DNA of 26,745 nt from Deinococcus aquaedulcis (GCF_019693445.1 NZ_JAHRBL010000030.1:1-26745); one strand, 5' to 3'. Positions 9,398-18,856 are shown, counted from the stretch's first letter. Program-made: numbers and translations. The notes: generated from the sequence alone by a model not told the origin.

Positions 9398-9787
9398 TTT
9401 CTTTTCCTTACACAAGGTGATGGCGTCACACTGCAAAACGCAGGGTGAAAAAGATTAAAGACGGCGGTTGATGGAAACAACCGGCTACGGCGACGCAGTC
9501 ATTGCGCGTCGTCGCATGAAGTAGCGTTGAGCCTTCTCATGCGGGGGTCAGTTTATACCGCTTCAAGAAAGCGTCAAGCCAAATTTGACCGGGTAATCCA
9601 GAGCGTCTTCTTCGGCTGGAAATGCGCGTTCAGAACGCAGAAAATAAGGAAGCCTACCTCCACAAAAGAGCGGAAACGAGACCAGAGTTATCTTAATTTA
9701 GTCTTAATCTTTTGCCGTCTCTTAGTTCGGCGATGAGGCTGACGCGGCCTATCTACACCAATTCCTGTTCCCGTTCACCCCACCCCG
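9398..9787. other. intergenic region between divergent lipoprotein and leu units
   Basis: This stretch of about 390 bases separates the minus-strand lipoprotein operon from the plus-strand leucine unit. It is more AT-rich than the neighbouring genes, especially 9560-9720, and should hold the lipoprotein promoter; TTAATC near 9455 on the minus strand is a weak -10 candidate. Short ORFs here lack coding character. I see no RNA gene. Confidence 0.5.
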
Positions 9788-9793
9788 TACACT
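9788..9793 (+). promoter_or_regulatory. -10 box of the leu leader (leaderless type)
   Basis: TACACT lies six bases before the ATG of the leucine leader peptide. With normal -10 spacing, transcription would begin at or within a base of that ATG. No convincing -35 hexamer is seen; an AT-rich stretch lies further upstream (about 9690-9720). Confidence 0.6.
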
Positions 9794-9799
9794 GCCGCT

Positions 9800-9844
9800 A
9801 TGTTGAGCGCCCACACCAACCTTCTTCTTTGTTGGGGGCGTTGA
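9800..9844 (+). CDS. leuL: leucine leader peptide [14 protein letters not shown]
   Basis: A 14-codon ORF, ATG to TGA, precedes leuC by 76 bases. It reads [14 protein letters not shown]. The three consecutive leucines are all CTT, a codon the neighbouring GC-rich genes avoid in favour of CTG, and the second codon is TTG, so four of the fourteen codons call for leucine. The rare codons lie in the loop of a possible hairpin (9808-9820 with 9831-9840), and the stop codon lies just after the part that would form the antiterminator. This is the layout of classical amino-acid attenuators: stalling at the CTT codons would favour the antiterminator and read-through into leuC. There is no Shine-Dalgarno site, but the -10 box position suggests a leaderless mRNA. 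The gene symbol follows use in enterobacteria; homology is not implied. Confidence 0.75.
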   Translation: MLSAHTNLLLCWGR

Positions 9845-9878
9845 GCGCAGCCCAGCGTTCGCGTACGTCGCCCCCGGC
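9808..9878 (+). promoter_or_regulatory. alternative RNA pairings of the leu attenuator (segments 1:2 and 2:3)
   Basis: Segment 2 (9831-9840, GTTGGGGGCG) can pair with segment 1 (CGCCC at 9808-9812 and CCAAC at 9816-9820), leaving the CTT codons in the loop. It can instead pair with segment 3 (9869-9878, CGCCCCCGGC) in ten consecutive pairs, two of them G-U. Segment 3 is also the 5' arm of the terminator, so the 2:3 and 3:4 pairings exclude each other. A ribosome stalled at the leucine codons would block segment 1 and leave segment 2 free for antitermination; one that reaches the stop codon would cover segment 2 and allow termination. Confidence 0.7.
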
Positions 9879-9909
9879 CCAGACACAGGTGCCGGGGGTG
9901 TTCTTGTTC
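9869..9909 (+). terminator. leucine attenuator terminator upstream of leuC
   Basis: CCCCCGGC (9871-9878) and GCCGGGGG (9891-9898) form a perfect 8-bp GC stem, extendable by a G-U and a C-G pair at the base, with a 12-base loop. T-rich TTCTTGTTC (9901-9909) follows. The hairpin ends 11 bases before the leuC start, so it is in place to stop transcription before the structural genes. Confidence 0.75.
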
Positions 9910-9920
9910 AGGGGGGAAAT

Positions 9921-11201
<1,281 letters not shown>

Positions 11202-11239
11202 GATGAGGCGCGCTGTCCGCCCTTCAGGGCCCCACGGTC

Positions 11240-11245
11240 TAAGCT
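11240..11245 (+). promoter_or_regulatory. -10 box of a leaderless promoter
   Basis: TAAGCT lies seven bases before the ATG at 11253, so this gene could be transcribed from its own start without a 5' UTR in addition to any read-through from leuC. No -35 box is obvious. Confidence 0.5.
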
Positions 11246-11252
11246 AACCGCT

Positions 11253-12488
11253 ATGGGAGAAGCCAAACGCCGCAAACAACTGGGCCTGATGCCGTCCGTG
11301 CATCCCTTTGAAGCGCAGATGGACGCCGAGGGGACGCTGACCTTCAGCCGGGCGCCCGAAGACGCGGGGCTGCGCCGCCAACTGGAAGCGGCCCTGAAAC
11401 TGGCCCACCCGTATGGCGAGGCCTGGAACAGTGCCTACCGCACCCGGCTGGTCATGCACGGGGGTGTGGACCGCTTTCTGGACACCGCCGAGGACGTTGA
11501 AACCATTCCGGTGCCGGCCTACCGCCGCTTTGTGGGCGAACTGGCTCTGGGCGCGCAGCCCGAGGACCGTGACCTGCGCCTGGAGGGCGGCCGGGTGCGC
11601 GTGCGCGAAGAGCAGCACTCCTTTGACGGCGAGAAGTGGCAGGGCTTCCCCAGCAACGCCGACCCGCGCCGGGCCATGCAGTACCTTCTGCAGCACCCAG
11701 CCGCCCGCCTGCAGGGCGAGGTGGTGACCACCTTCCGCGCCGAGGTCTGGCGGGAGGGCCGCGTGGACCTGGACCCCGAGCCGCCCGCCGACCTGCTGGA
11801 ACCCCTGGAGGTGCTGGCCCGCGAGTGGTGCGGCCAGGACGACGCCGAGTGGCTGGACCTGCATAAAGACGCCCTGGACGACGACAGTGCCCAGAGCCCC
11901 CAGGCCAAGCGCGTGACCTTTGAGTTGCGCCGCCCCGCACCCCTGCAGTCCCCCATGAGCCTCGCCTTTGCCACCCTGGGCAATGTGGAGGTGACCCCGG
12001 CGGCCGGCGGCGCGGGCTACACGCTGGACGGCGAAACCTGGGTCTCCTACGAGGACGGCGAGGCGGTAGAAGACGGCCTGCCACCCGAACTGGCGCAGAT
12101 TTTCGACCTGGAGACGGTGGCGGTGACCGTGCATGCCGACGGCCGCATTGAATGGGATGAGGGCGAAGTGCCGGAAGAAGATCACGAGCGTCTGCGCACC
12201 GAACTGCGCGAGGCCACTGGCGCGGGCGATCCCGCTGCCTGGGCCGCGTGGACCACCGAACTCCTCACCTCCACTTTTGCTGAAGAGCTGCAGGTGCCGG
12301 GCGACCAGACCCTGCCTGTACCCGTGGCCGTGCGCCTGGACATTCCCACCGACGCCCTGCGCGACCCCGACCCCCTGGCCCAGACCTTCATGGAGTCCGA
12401 GGTGAGTTTTGACGGCGCGGCGTGGCGCGACCTGTACGACGAAGAATTGCCCGAAGAACTGCGCGCCTTCGCCCCCGGAGACGCCTGA
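11253..12488 (+). CDS. hypothetical acidic protein starting MGEAKRRK
   Basis: The 411-residue protein opens with MGEAKRRKQLGLMP, a short basic N-terminal motif found at the start of several otherwise unrelated bacterial proteins. The remainder is acidic, with many Glu/Asp-rich patches, and has no signal peptide or membrane segment, so it should be cytoplasmic. Two stretches look alike (FDGEKWQGF around 11625 and FDGAAWRDL around 12410, with LDGETWVSY around 12027), which suggests a repeated small module. I do not recognise a family. It lies between leuC and leuD, has its own candidate -10 box, and its stop is one base before the next start, so it is coupled to that gene. A role in leucine synthesis is not indicated by its sequence. 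Confidence 0.85.
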   Translation: MGEAKRRKQLGLMPSVHPFEAQMDAEGTLTFSRAPEDAGLRRQLEAALKLAHPYGEAWNSAYRTRLVMHGGVDRFLDTAEDVETIPVPAYRRFVGELALGAQPEDRDLRLEGGRVRVREEQHSFDGEKWQGFPSNADPRRAMQYLLQHPAARLQGEVVTTFRAEVWREGRVDLDPEPPADLLEPLEVLAREWCGQDDAEWLDLHKDALDDDSAQSPQAKRVTFELRRPAPLQSPMSLAFATLGNVEVTPAAGGAGYTLDGETWVSYEDGEAVEDGLPPELAQIFDLETVAVTVHADGRIEWDEGEVPEEDHERLRTELREATGAGDPAAWAAWTTELLTSTFAEELQVPGDQTLPVPVAVRLDIPTDALRDPDPLAQTFMESEVSFDGAAWRDLYDEELPEELRAFAPGDA

Positions 12489-12489
12489 G

Positions 12490-12828
12490 ATGACCCTGGG
12501 CGGCCTGTTCACCCTGGGCGCCGCCCTGTGGGCCGCCTGGGTGGGCTACGGCCTGTGGCGCTGGCGAGCCGCCCGGGATCAAACCCTGCTGAGCAGCGTG
12601 CTGGTGGGCATTCCGGCCGCCCTACTGATCCGCTCCACCCTGGCGGAATCGGGCATGTGGTCCCACCTGCCGGTTCCCTACACGCTGCTTCTCTGGCCGC
12701 TGCTGTGGCTGCTGTGCCTGATCGCGGCCATCTTTCTGCGCCGCGAGCGCCCGGCCATGTGGCCGGTGCTGGGCCTGCCCGCCACGGGGCTGCCCACCGC
12801 CCTCCTGGCCTTTCTCGACTCTGTTTAA
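12490..12828 (+). CDS. small multi-pass membrane protein
   Basis: The 112-residue protein is largely hydrophobic, with about four membrane segments: [53 protein letters not shown] and a weaker one near the C-terminus. Arg-rich loops (WRWRAARD and LRRERP) separate them. Start at the ATG at 12490, one base after the stop of the preceding gene, which implies translational coupling. Its TAA overlaps the AAGGAG ribosome binding site of leuD, so transcription very likely continues into leuD. No family recognised; it could be an inner-membrane partner of the preceding acidic protein, but that rests only on the coupling. Confidence 0.8.
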   Translation: MTLGGLFTLGAALWAAWVGYGLWRWRAARDQTLLSSVLVGIPAALLIRSTLAESGMWSHLPVPYTLLLWPLLWLLCLIAAIFLRRERPAMWPVLGLPATGLPTALLAFLDSV

Positions 12829-12838
12829 GGAGCTCCCT

Positions 12839-13333
<495 letters not shown>

Positions 13334-13342
13334 CGTTTTTAT

Positions 13343-13380
13343 CCCTTCCCACAGCCCACAACCCACGCCCCACATCCCCC
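13343..13380 (+). repeat. C-rich low-complexity tract between leuD and leuB
   Basis: A run of imperfect CCCAC units (TTCCCACAGCCCACAACCC and so on) fills most of the leuD-leuB gap. It is pyrimidine-rich on the plus strand, whereas the tract after leuB is purine-rich. Confidence 0.55.
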
Positions 13381-13395
13381 AAAAAGGAGCTTTCC

Positions 13396-14454
13396 ATGCC
13401 CAAGATCATCACCCTGCCCGGCGACGGCATTGGCCCCGAAGTGACTGCAGCGGCCGCCCAAGTGCTGCACGAAGTGGCGCCCGACGTGACCACCGAAGAA
13501 CACGCCATCGGCGGCGGCGCCTTTGAGGCCCACGGCGACCCCTTTCCCCAGCGCACCCGCGACGCCCTGCAGGACGCCGACGCCGTGCTGCTGGGCACCG
13601 TGGGCGGCGCGCACGACAGCCCCTGGAACCGCCTGCCCCGGCACCTGCGCCCGGAATCCGGCCTGCTGGCGCTGCGCAAGGCACTGGGGTGCTACGCCAA
13701 CCTGCGCCCGGTGCGGGTGCAGCCGGGTCTGGAACACCTTTCGCCCCTCAAACCCGAACTGGCGCGGGGGGTGGACATCCTGATCGTGCGCGAGCTGCTG
13801 GGCGGCATCTACTTCGACGGGGACCGCCGCATTGAGGGTGATACGGCCTACAACACCATGCGCTACACCACGACGGAAGTGGAGCGGGTGGCCAAGGTGG
13901 CCTTCTGGGCCGCCGAGCAGCGCAAGGGCCGCGTGACCAGCGTGGACAAGGCGAACGTGCTGGAGGTCTCCGAGCTGTGGCGGCGCGACGTGCAGGCCCT
14001 GCGGGACCGCGAGTACCGCTCCATTCACCTGAACCATGAATACGTGGATTCGGTGGCCATGCTGATCGTGGCCAATCCCAGCCGGTATGACGTGATCGTC
14101 ACGGAGAACCTGTTCGGAGACATCCTGTCGGATCTGGCCGCCGTGATTCCTGGCAGCCTGGGCCTGATGCCCAGTGCCTCGCTGGGCGACGGCGCCGGGC
14201 TGTTCGAGCCCATTCACGGCAGCGCGCCGGATATTGCGGGTCAGGGCATTGCCAACCCGGCCGCCGCCATTCAGAGTGCCGCCATGCTGCTACGCCACAG
14301 CCTGAAACGCCCTGACGCCGCCAATCAGGTGGACCGCGCCGTGGCCCTGGCCCTGCGCCAGTACCCCACCCGCGACCTGGGGGGGCAGGCCGACACCCAG
14401 ACCTTCACCCGCGCGGTCCTGCGCGCCCTGGAAACCTCGCCAGCGGTGGGGTGA
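13396..14454 (+). CDS. leuB: 3-isopropylmalate dehydrogenase
   Basis: This 352-residue enzyme oxidises and decarboxylates 3-isopropylmalate with NAD+ to give 2-ketoisocaproate, the third step of leucine synthesis. Visible signatures are [10 protein letters not shown] near the N-terminus, Arg94/Arg104/Arg132 for the substrate, RELLGGIYF around 132-140 with Tyr139, Lys185, and metal-binding Asp218, Asp242 and Asp246 ([13 protein letters not shown]). HGSAPDIAG with Asp279 is the pattern of NAD-dependent enzymes. RELLGGIYF marks an isopropylmalate rather than isocitrate or homoisocitrate dehydrogenase. The ATG at 13396 has AAGGAG seven bases upstream. It is the last gene of the leucine unit; no T-rich terminator hairpin is seen after it, only a purine-rich tract. 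Confidence 0.95.
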   Translation: MPKIITLPGDGIGPEVTAAAAQVLHEVAPDVTTEEHAIGGGAFEAHGDPFPQRTRDALQDADAVLLGTVGGAHDSPWNRLPRHLRPESGLLALRKALGCYANLRPVRVQPGLEHLSPLKPELARGVDILIVRELLGGIYFDGDRRIEGDTAYNTMRYTTTEVERVAKVAFWAAEQRKGRVTSVDKANVLEVSELWRRDVQALRDREYRSIHLNHEYVDSVAMLIVANPSRYDVIVTENLFGDILSDLAAVIPGSLGLMPSASLGDGAGLFEPIHGSAPDIAGQGIANPAAAIQSAAMLLRHSLKRPDAANQVDRAVALALRQYPTRDLGGQADTQTFTRAVLRALETSPAVG

Positions 14455-14455
14455 G

Positions 14456-14531
14456 GGGGCGGGAGGCGGGAAGCAGGAAGCGGTGCGCGGGAGAGGGAAG
14501 TGGTGAGTGGGAAGTAGGGAGTGGGAACAGC
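14456..14531 (+). repeat. purine-rich quasi-repeat tract after leuB
   Basis: Imperfect repeats of GGGAAG/GTGGGAAG with almost no pyrimidines. The heptamer GTGGGAA here is the complement of TTCCCAC in the tract before leuB. Confidence 0.5.
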
Positions 14532-14838
14532 GCAGGAGAAGGCGGCGCGCGTTGTGGTGCTTTTGAAAGTAGAACCTTCTGGGCTGCACCAAGACGCCCT
14601 GCCCCTCTACCACCCAGGTCCAGACGAGGCCGTCGTGCCCGAAGGGCGCGGGCCATTGCGCTGGGGCGGAGGATGGCGTCGAGGCCAGACACGTCACTTG
14701 GTCGAGCAACCCCAGCCAACCCCAGTAAAAACTCTTGCCCAGCGCAGCGCCGCTCCCCCTGTCACCAGGTTCCAGGCGCGTGAGTCAAACCAGCGGCAAC
14801 GCGCAGGCCGCCCTGCGCGGCGAAGTCGTCTCCCCTCT

Positions 14839-14863
14839 GGGGTAGGGGGCTGGGGGGGTGGGG
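14839..14863 (+). other. G-quadruplex motif
   Basis: Four G-runs of 4, 5, 7 and 4 bases are separated by spacers of only 2, 2 and 1 bases (TA, CT, T). This meets the strictest quadruplex definitions on the plus strand. It lies in non-coding DNA about 120 bases before the small hypothetical gene at 14984. Confidence 0.75.
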
Positions 14864-14983
14864 CAAACGTCCGCAGCTTCACCAAACCACCCCCCACCAC
14901 CGGCCCAAGCCTGGATCCTTCTCCTGCGTCCCACGTAACGGCCCTCCTGTTCCCCAACCCACCCACTCCCCCATCCTGAGCCC

Positions 14984-15295
14984 ATGACTGGCCCCATCAC
15001 CTTCCCTGCCCCCGGCCGCATTCCCTACCCCGGGGGCTGCGTGCTGGAACCGGCCCCCTACGCGCTGGACTGGCTGCTGCGCTGGTCAGCAGATGTCACA
15101 GTAGAGGACCGCGTCTATCCCCAGACCCCGGTGGTCCCGCTGCTCCAGGCCCTCCTGCGCGACCCGGCAGCCCACGGCATCACCCAGGCCGACGCCGAGG
15201 ACGCGCGGGACCGCTTTCTGGCGCTGGCCGGGCCCGCCCTGGAAGCGGAGGGCGGCTGCACCGAGTGGCTGGCGCGTGAATTGCGGGGCGCGTGA
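14984..15295 (+). CDS. small hypothetical protein
   Basis: A 103-residue ORF with codon use typical of the neighbours (GC-rich third positions). The product has no signal peptide or membrane segment; its middle ([20 protein letters not shown]) and a helical C-terminal half rich in Ala/Asp/Arg suggest a small soluble fold. I do not recognise a family. The ATG at 14984 has no strong ribosome binding site or close -10 box, so the start is uncertain. It lies 80 bases before the MocR-type regulator in the same direction and may be co-transcribed with it. Confidence 0.6.
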   Translation: MTGPITFPAPGRIPYPGGCVLEPAPYALDWLLRWSADVTVEDRVYPQTPVVPLLQALLRDPAAHGITQADAEDARDRFLALAGPALEAEGGCTEWLARELRGA

Positions 15296-15375
15296 ATTGG
15301 ACAGCACCCCCTGGAACGAACTGGAATGGCGATGCCCACAGCCCCTCATTGCCCTGAGCGCTCCCCGGGGCCAGG

Positions 15376-16809
15376 ATGAGTGACGCGTGGCTGGAGCGCC
15401 TGCCGCCGCTGATCCCGCAGCCCGGCGAGACCCGGCGCGCCCTGGTGGCCCGCACCCTGCGCGAAGCGGCGGCGCGCGGCCTGGTGCCCGAGGGCACGCG
15501 CCTGCCCGGCCACCGCCGGCTGGCCGAGGCCCTGGGGGTGTCGCGCAACACGCTGGTGGACGCCCTGGACCAGTTGCAGGCTGAAGGCTATGTGCGCGCC
15601 CAGGGCCGCAGCGGCACGGTGATTGCCGCGCCGCCCCTGGGGGCCGCCGCGCCGCGCCCGGCGACCCTGCCCCTGAGCCGCTGGGCACAGCGGGCCCTGA
15701 GTGGGCAGGTCGAGGAAGCCGGCGGCCCCTTTGCCGTGGATTTCCGTGTGGGCCAGCCGGTTCCCGAGCTGTACCCCGAACGCGCCTGGACCCAGGCCCT
15801 GGCCCGGCGCGCCGCCGACCTGCCCGCCCACGAGGACGCCGGCAGCCTGGGGCCGCTGACCACCCGCCGCGCCCTGGCCGCCCACCTGAACGCCGAACGC
15901 GGCGCGCAGGTCACGCCCGACATGGTGATGCTTACCGGCGGCACCCAGAGTGCGCTGGACGCCCTGGCCCGCGTGTTCCTGGAACCGGGACGGATCGCCG
16001 CCGTGGAAGACCCCACCTATCCGGGCGCGCGCGCGGCGCTGGCCGCCACCGGGGCAGAGGTGGTGCCGGTGCCGGTAGACCCCCACGGGCTGCAACCCGG
16101 GGGCCTGCCGGCGCGCGCCACCCTGGCCTACGTGACGCCCGGGTGCCAGTACCCCACGGCCGCGCCCCTGGGGGCCGCGCGGCGCCAGGCCCTGATTGCC
16201 TGGGCGCGCGGCGCCGGGGCCTTCATTCTCGAAGACGACTACGCCGCCGACCTGCACCACACCGGGCGCCCGCCTGCCGCGCTGCAGGGGCTGGCCCCCG
16301 AACAGGTGATCCTGCTGGGCAGCTTCAGCAAGAGTCTGGCGCCGGTCACCCGCAGCGGCTTTCTGGTGGCTCCGCCCGAGGTGCTGCGCGTGCTGGCCGC
16401 CACCCGTCCCCTCACCGACCGCTTTCCGGGGCGCCTGGACGCCCTGGCCCTGGCCGACGTGCTGGGCAGCGGCGCCTACAGCCGTCACCTGCGCCGCGCC
16501 CACGAGGTGATTGCCCGGCGCCACGGGGTGCTGCGCGCGGCCCTGGCTGCTGCGTTGCCCGGCTGGCATCCAGCGCCTGCCACGGCGGGCCTGCACCTGT
16601 ACCTGCCGCTGCCCCCCGGCTGGACCGAGGCCGAGGTGCTCGCCCGCGCGGCCCGCTCTGGGGTGGGCCTCAGCCCGGTGGGGCCCCTGGCCCAGGGGCC
16701 TCATCCACCCGCGCTGCTGCTGGGCTTTGCGCATTTGCCGGAGGGGGCGCTGCGCGACGGCGCCGCGCGGCTCGCGGCGGCCCTGGGGGGCGGGCCAGGG
16801 CGCGGCTAG
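15376..16809 (+). CDS. MocR/PdxR-family transcriptional regulator (GntR HTH plus aminotransferase domain)
   Basis: The 477-residue protein joins an N-terminal GntR-type winged helix ([22 protein letters not shown] at about 43-64, wing [16 protein letters not shown]) to a class I aminotransferase-like domain. The PLP lysine is Lys319 in [28 protein letters not shown] and [21 protein letters not shown] match conserved blocks around the cofactor. Such proteins bind PLP as an effector and usually regulate rather than transaminate; PdxR controls vitamin B6 synthesis, and others control unrelated genes. The usual S-H-Q in the VTPSHQYPTG block is G-C-Q here. No pdxS or pdxT lies nearby, so the target is unknown. 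The ATG at 15376 has only a weak AGG before it. Confidence 0.9.
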   Translation: MSDAWLERLPPLIPQPGETRRALVARTLREAAARGLVPEGTRLPGHRRLAEALGVSRNTLVDALDQLQAEGYVRAQGRSGTVIAAPPLGAAAPRPATLPLSRWAQRALSGQVEEAGGPFAVDFRVGQPVPELYPERAWTQALARRAADLPAHEDAGSLGPLTTRRALAAHLNAERGAQVTPDMVMLTGGTQSALDALARVFLEPGRIAAVEDPTYPGARAALAATGAEVVPVPVDPHGLQPGGLPARATLAYVTPGCQYPTAAPLGAARRQALIAWARGAGAFILEDDYAADLHHTGRPPAALQGLAPEQVILLGSFSKSLAPVTRSGFLVAPPEVLRVLAATRPLTDRFPGRLDALALADVLGSGAYSRHLRRAHEVIARRHGVLRAALAAALPGWHPAPATAGLHLYLPLPPGWTEAEVLARAARSGVGLSPVGPLAQGPHPPALLLGFAHLPEGALRDGAARLAAALGGGPGRG

Positions 16810-16850
16810 CCTGTTGGGGGGGAGCATCTTCACGCGGCGCTCAGACGGGG

Positions 16851-16856
16851 TACACT
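16851..16856 (+). promoter_or_regulatory. -10 box of a leaderless promoter
   Basis: TACACT lies seven bases before the ATG at 16864, the spacing expected for a transcript that begins at the start codon. It is the same hexamer as before the leucine leader. Confidence 0.6.
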
Positions 16857-16863
16857 CAGGGGA

Positions 16864-17229
16864 ATGCGGTTGCTGATTGCTGCTCTGGCCCTGGTCCTGA
16901 CGCTGATGTACTTCACGTTCGGCCTGCGCTTCGGCTACGTGACGCTGACGCCCACCTACATGCTCAACGCCACAGGTGAAAGCCGCTACGGCTTTAACGC
17001 CTTCGATGACAAGCAGACCCTGGGTGTGCGCGGCGCGTGCCATGTGGACCGGGGCACTGTGACCCTGCGCCTGCTGGACCCCCGGGGCGTGCAGGTGGCC
17101 GGCCAGGTGTGCCCCAAGGGCGACTGGGGCCTGAACGTGCTGGCCAACGGCGCGCAGGGCAAATACGAACTGGTCGTGGAATACAGCAAATTCAGCGGCA
17201 AGCTGGACATCAAAGAGGCCCGGCAGTAA
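16864..17229 (+). CDS. small exported or membrane-anchored protein
   Basis: The 121-residue protein starts with a hydrophobic stretch (MRLLIAALALVLTLMYFTFG) that should act as an uncleaved anchor or a signal peptide; no lipobox is present. The rest is a compact beta-rich domain with two cysteines (RGACHVDR and GQVCPKGDW) that could form a disulfide outside the membrane. I recognise no family. It lies 54 bases after the MocR-type gene but has its own leaderless-type -10 box, so it may be transcribed separately or be a target of the regulator. A 7-bp hairpin follows its stop codon. Confidence 0.8.
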   Translation: MRLLIAALALVLTLMYFTFGLRFGYVTLTPTYMLNATGESRYGFNAFDDKQTLGVRGACHVDRGTVTLRLLDPRGVQVAGQVCPKGDWGLNVLANGAQGKYELVVEYSKFSGKLDIKEARQ

Positions 17230-17250
17230 GGGGCGGGGTTGATGGGTCGT

Positions 17251-17270
17251 GGCTGAAGAAGAGTTCAGCC
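17251..17270 (+). terminator. weak hairpin after the small exported protein gene
   Basis: GGCTGAA and TTCAGCC form a perfect 7-bp stem with a 6-base loop, 21 bases after the stop codon. The following bases (GAATTTAGTC) are only moderately T-rich, so termination is uncertain. Confidence 0.35.
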
Positions 17271-17502
17271 GAATTTAGTCGGGCAGGGGAGAGGCGCTTC
17301 TGCTGCATGGGTCCAGAATGACGCTGAGCTGAGCATTGCCTCGCGGCGTCGAAACAGACTTCTCGTCAACGGGTTTTGTTGGGCCGGACTGGGCAGAAGG
17401 CTATGGGCTCCTGCCTTCCTGCCCATCCTCAACGCCCCGCCACAGCCCTCATCGCTGGACAGGCGCGGACTCCCTCCACCCTCCCGTATACCCCGAATGC
17501 AC

Positions 17503-17508
17503 TACCGT
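17503..17508 (+). promoter_or_regulatory. -10 box of a leaderless promoter for the MATE gene
   Basis: TACCGT lies seven bases before the GTG at 17516. This supports that GTG as the true start over the long upstream extension of the frame. Confidence 0.45.
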
Positions 17509-17515
17509 GCCGGGC

Positions 17516-18856
17516 GTGTCTGTGCCTGCCCCGTCTGCTCTCCCCACTGCGCCCCAGGGCAGCACCCGCGAACTGCTGCGCCTGGCGGGGCCGCTGATGC
17601 TCTCGAACCTCGCCTACACGGCGGTGGGCTTTACCGACACGCTGCTGATGGGCCGTCTGGGCGTCGTTGAGGTGGGCGCCGTAGGGTTTGCCAGCCTGTG
17701 CCTGCTGACGCTGGTGCTGCTGCTGCGCGGCAGTCTGAACACCGCCGCCACCTTTGTGGCCCGGGCGCTGGGCGCGGGCGACCCGGCCGGGGTGCGCCGC
17801 TGGGCCAGCGTGTTTCTGTCGTGTGGCCTGCTGGGGGTGCCGCTGGCGCTGGTGGCGCCGTGGTTGCTGGACGCCCTGTTCGCCCTGCTGCGCCCCGACC
17901 CAGAGATCGCCGCTGTGGCGCGCACCTACGCGCACATCCGCGCCTGGGAGATTCCGCTGGTGATGCTGGGCAGCGCCGCCCTGTCGGTGATGGTGGGGCT
18001 GGGCAACACCCGCACGCCCATGCTGCTGGCGTGGCTGGTGGTGGCCGTGAACGCCGCGCTGGCGGTGCTGTTTGTCTTTGGCCTCGGCTGGGGGGCGGCG
18101 GGGGCCGCCTGGGCCGCCGTGCTGGCGGTGGGCCTGCAAAACGCGCTGGCAGTGGTGCTGCTGCGCCGCCTGCATGGCCCGGCCTACGGCCCCTTCCGGC
18201 TGGTGCGGCCCACGCGGGACGAGTGGCGCCGCCTGGGCCGGGTCAGCCTGCCGGCCGGCGTGACCGAACTGGCCGAAGTCAGCGCCTTTACGGTCTTTCA
18301 GGGCGTGATCTCGCGGCTGGGGCCCACCGAACTGGCGGCGTCGCAGATTGCCAACCAGCTGGCCAGCCTGGGCTTTTTGCCGGCGTTCGCGCTGGCCTCG
18401 GCCACGGGGAGCCTGTTGTCGCGGGCGCTGGGGGCGGGCCGCCCGGACATTGCCACCCGCATCGGCTGGCGCGGGGCCGGGGTGGCAGCCGCCCTGATGG
18501 GCGTGCTGGGCGCCCTGTTCCTGCTGATTCCCGGGTCCCTGATCGGCCTGTTTAACCGCAGCCCCGAGGTGCTGGCCCTGGGGACCACCGTACTGGCGAT
18601 CATGGCGGCCTATCAGGTGCTGGACGGCGTGGCGATTGTGCTGGGCGGGGCACTGGGCGGCGCGGGCGACACCCGCTTTCGCCTGCTGGTGACCCTGGCG
18701 GGCGCGTGGCTGGTGATGGTGCTGGGCGCGTGGTGGCTGGCCCCCCGCTACGGCGTGGCCGGCGCGTGGGGCTCAGCACTGCTGTTTCTGGTTTTTGCCG
18801 CCGGGGCGTATGGCTGGCGGTTTGCCTCGGGCCGCTGGCAGCGATTGAAGGTGTAG
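17516..18856 (+). CDS. MATE-family multidrug/toxin efflux transporter
   Basis: The 446-residue integral membrane protein has two homologous halves of about six membrane segments each, the size and layout of MATE (NorM/DinF-type) antiporters, which expel organic cations and metabolites using a sodium or proton gradient. Family features include LAGPLMLSNLAYTAVGFTDTLLMGRLG near the N-terminus, the G-N-T-R block around 18003-18014, and the second-half counterpart LPAGVTELAEVSAFTVFQGVISRLG. The frame runs 60 codons further upstream, but that part has no membrane-protein or signal character, and TACCGT seven bases before the GTG at 17516 points to this start. The substrate cannot be told. It stands alone, facing the convergent minus-strand unit. 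Confidence 0.92.
   Translation: MSVPAPSALPTAPQGSTRELLRLAGPLMLSNLAYTAVGFTDTLLMGRLGVVEVGAVGFASLCLLTLVLLLRGSLNTAATFVARALGAGDPAGVRRWASVFLSCGLLGVPLALVAPWLLDALFALLRPDPEIAAVARTYAHIRAWEIPLVMLGSAALSVMVGLGNTRTPMLLAWLVVAVNAALAVLFVFGLGWGAAGAAWAAVLAVGLQNALAVVLLRRLHGPAYGPFRLVRPTRDEWRRLGRVSLPAGVTELAEVSAFTVFQGVISRLGPTELAASQIANQLASLGFLPAFALASATGSLLSRALGAGRPDIATRIGWRGAGVAAALMGVLGALFLLIPGSLIGLFNRSPEVLALGTTVLAIMAAYQVLDGVAIVLGGALGGAGDTRFRLLVTLAGAWLVMVLGAWWLAPRYGVAGAWGSALLFLVFAAGAYGWRFASGRWQRLKV

Larger units (their letters stand above)
14455..14983. other. long intergenic region with purine-rich tract and G4 motif
   Basis: About 530 bases separate leuB from the next gene. The first 80 are almost purely G/A with quasi-repeats of GGGAAG and GTGGGAA. 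The middle (14560-14800) has an open plus-strand frame with some protein-like sequence but no start site, and could be a gene remnant. The end is C-rich. I assign no gene. Confidence 0.5.

Noticed and set aside
9490..9515. Imperfect palindrome GCGACGC / GCGTCGTCGC
   Set aside because: Only about six pairs hold together and there is no nearby start or T-run; it is within chance for GC-rich DNA.
11244..12512. Minus-strand open frame of about 422 codons
   Set aside because: It lies opposite the MGEAKRRK gene, whose codon pattern (GC-rich third positions) identifies the plus strand as coding.
15346..17043. Long minus-strand open frame of about 565 codons
   Set aside because: It is antisense to the MocR gene, whose domains are unmistakable. 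Its product is Gln/Gly/His/Arg-rich with no fold, a common artefact in high-GC DNA.
17336..17515. 60-residue extension of the MATE transporter
   Set aside because: It has no membrane or signal character, and a -10 box just before the GTG at 17516 supports the shorter form.
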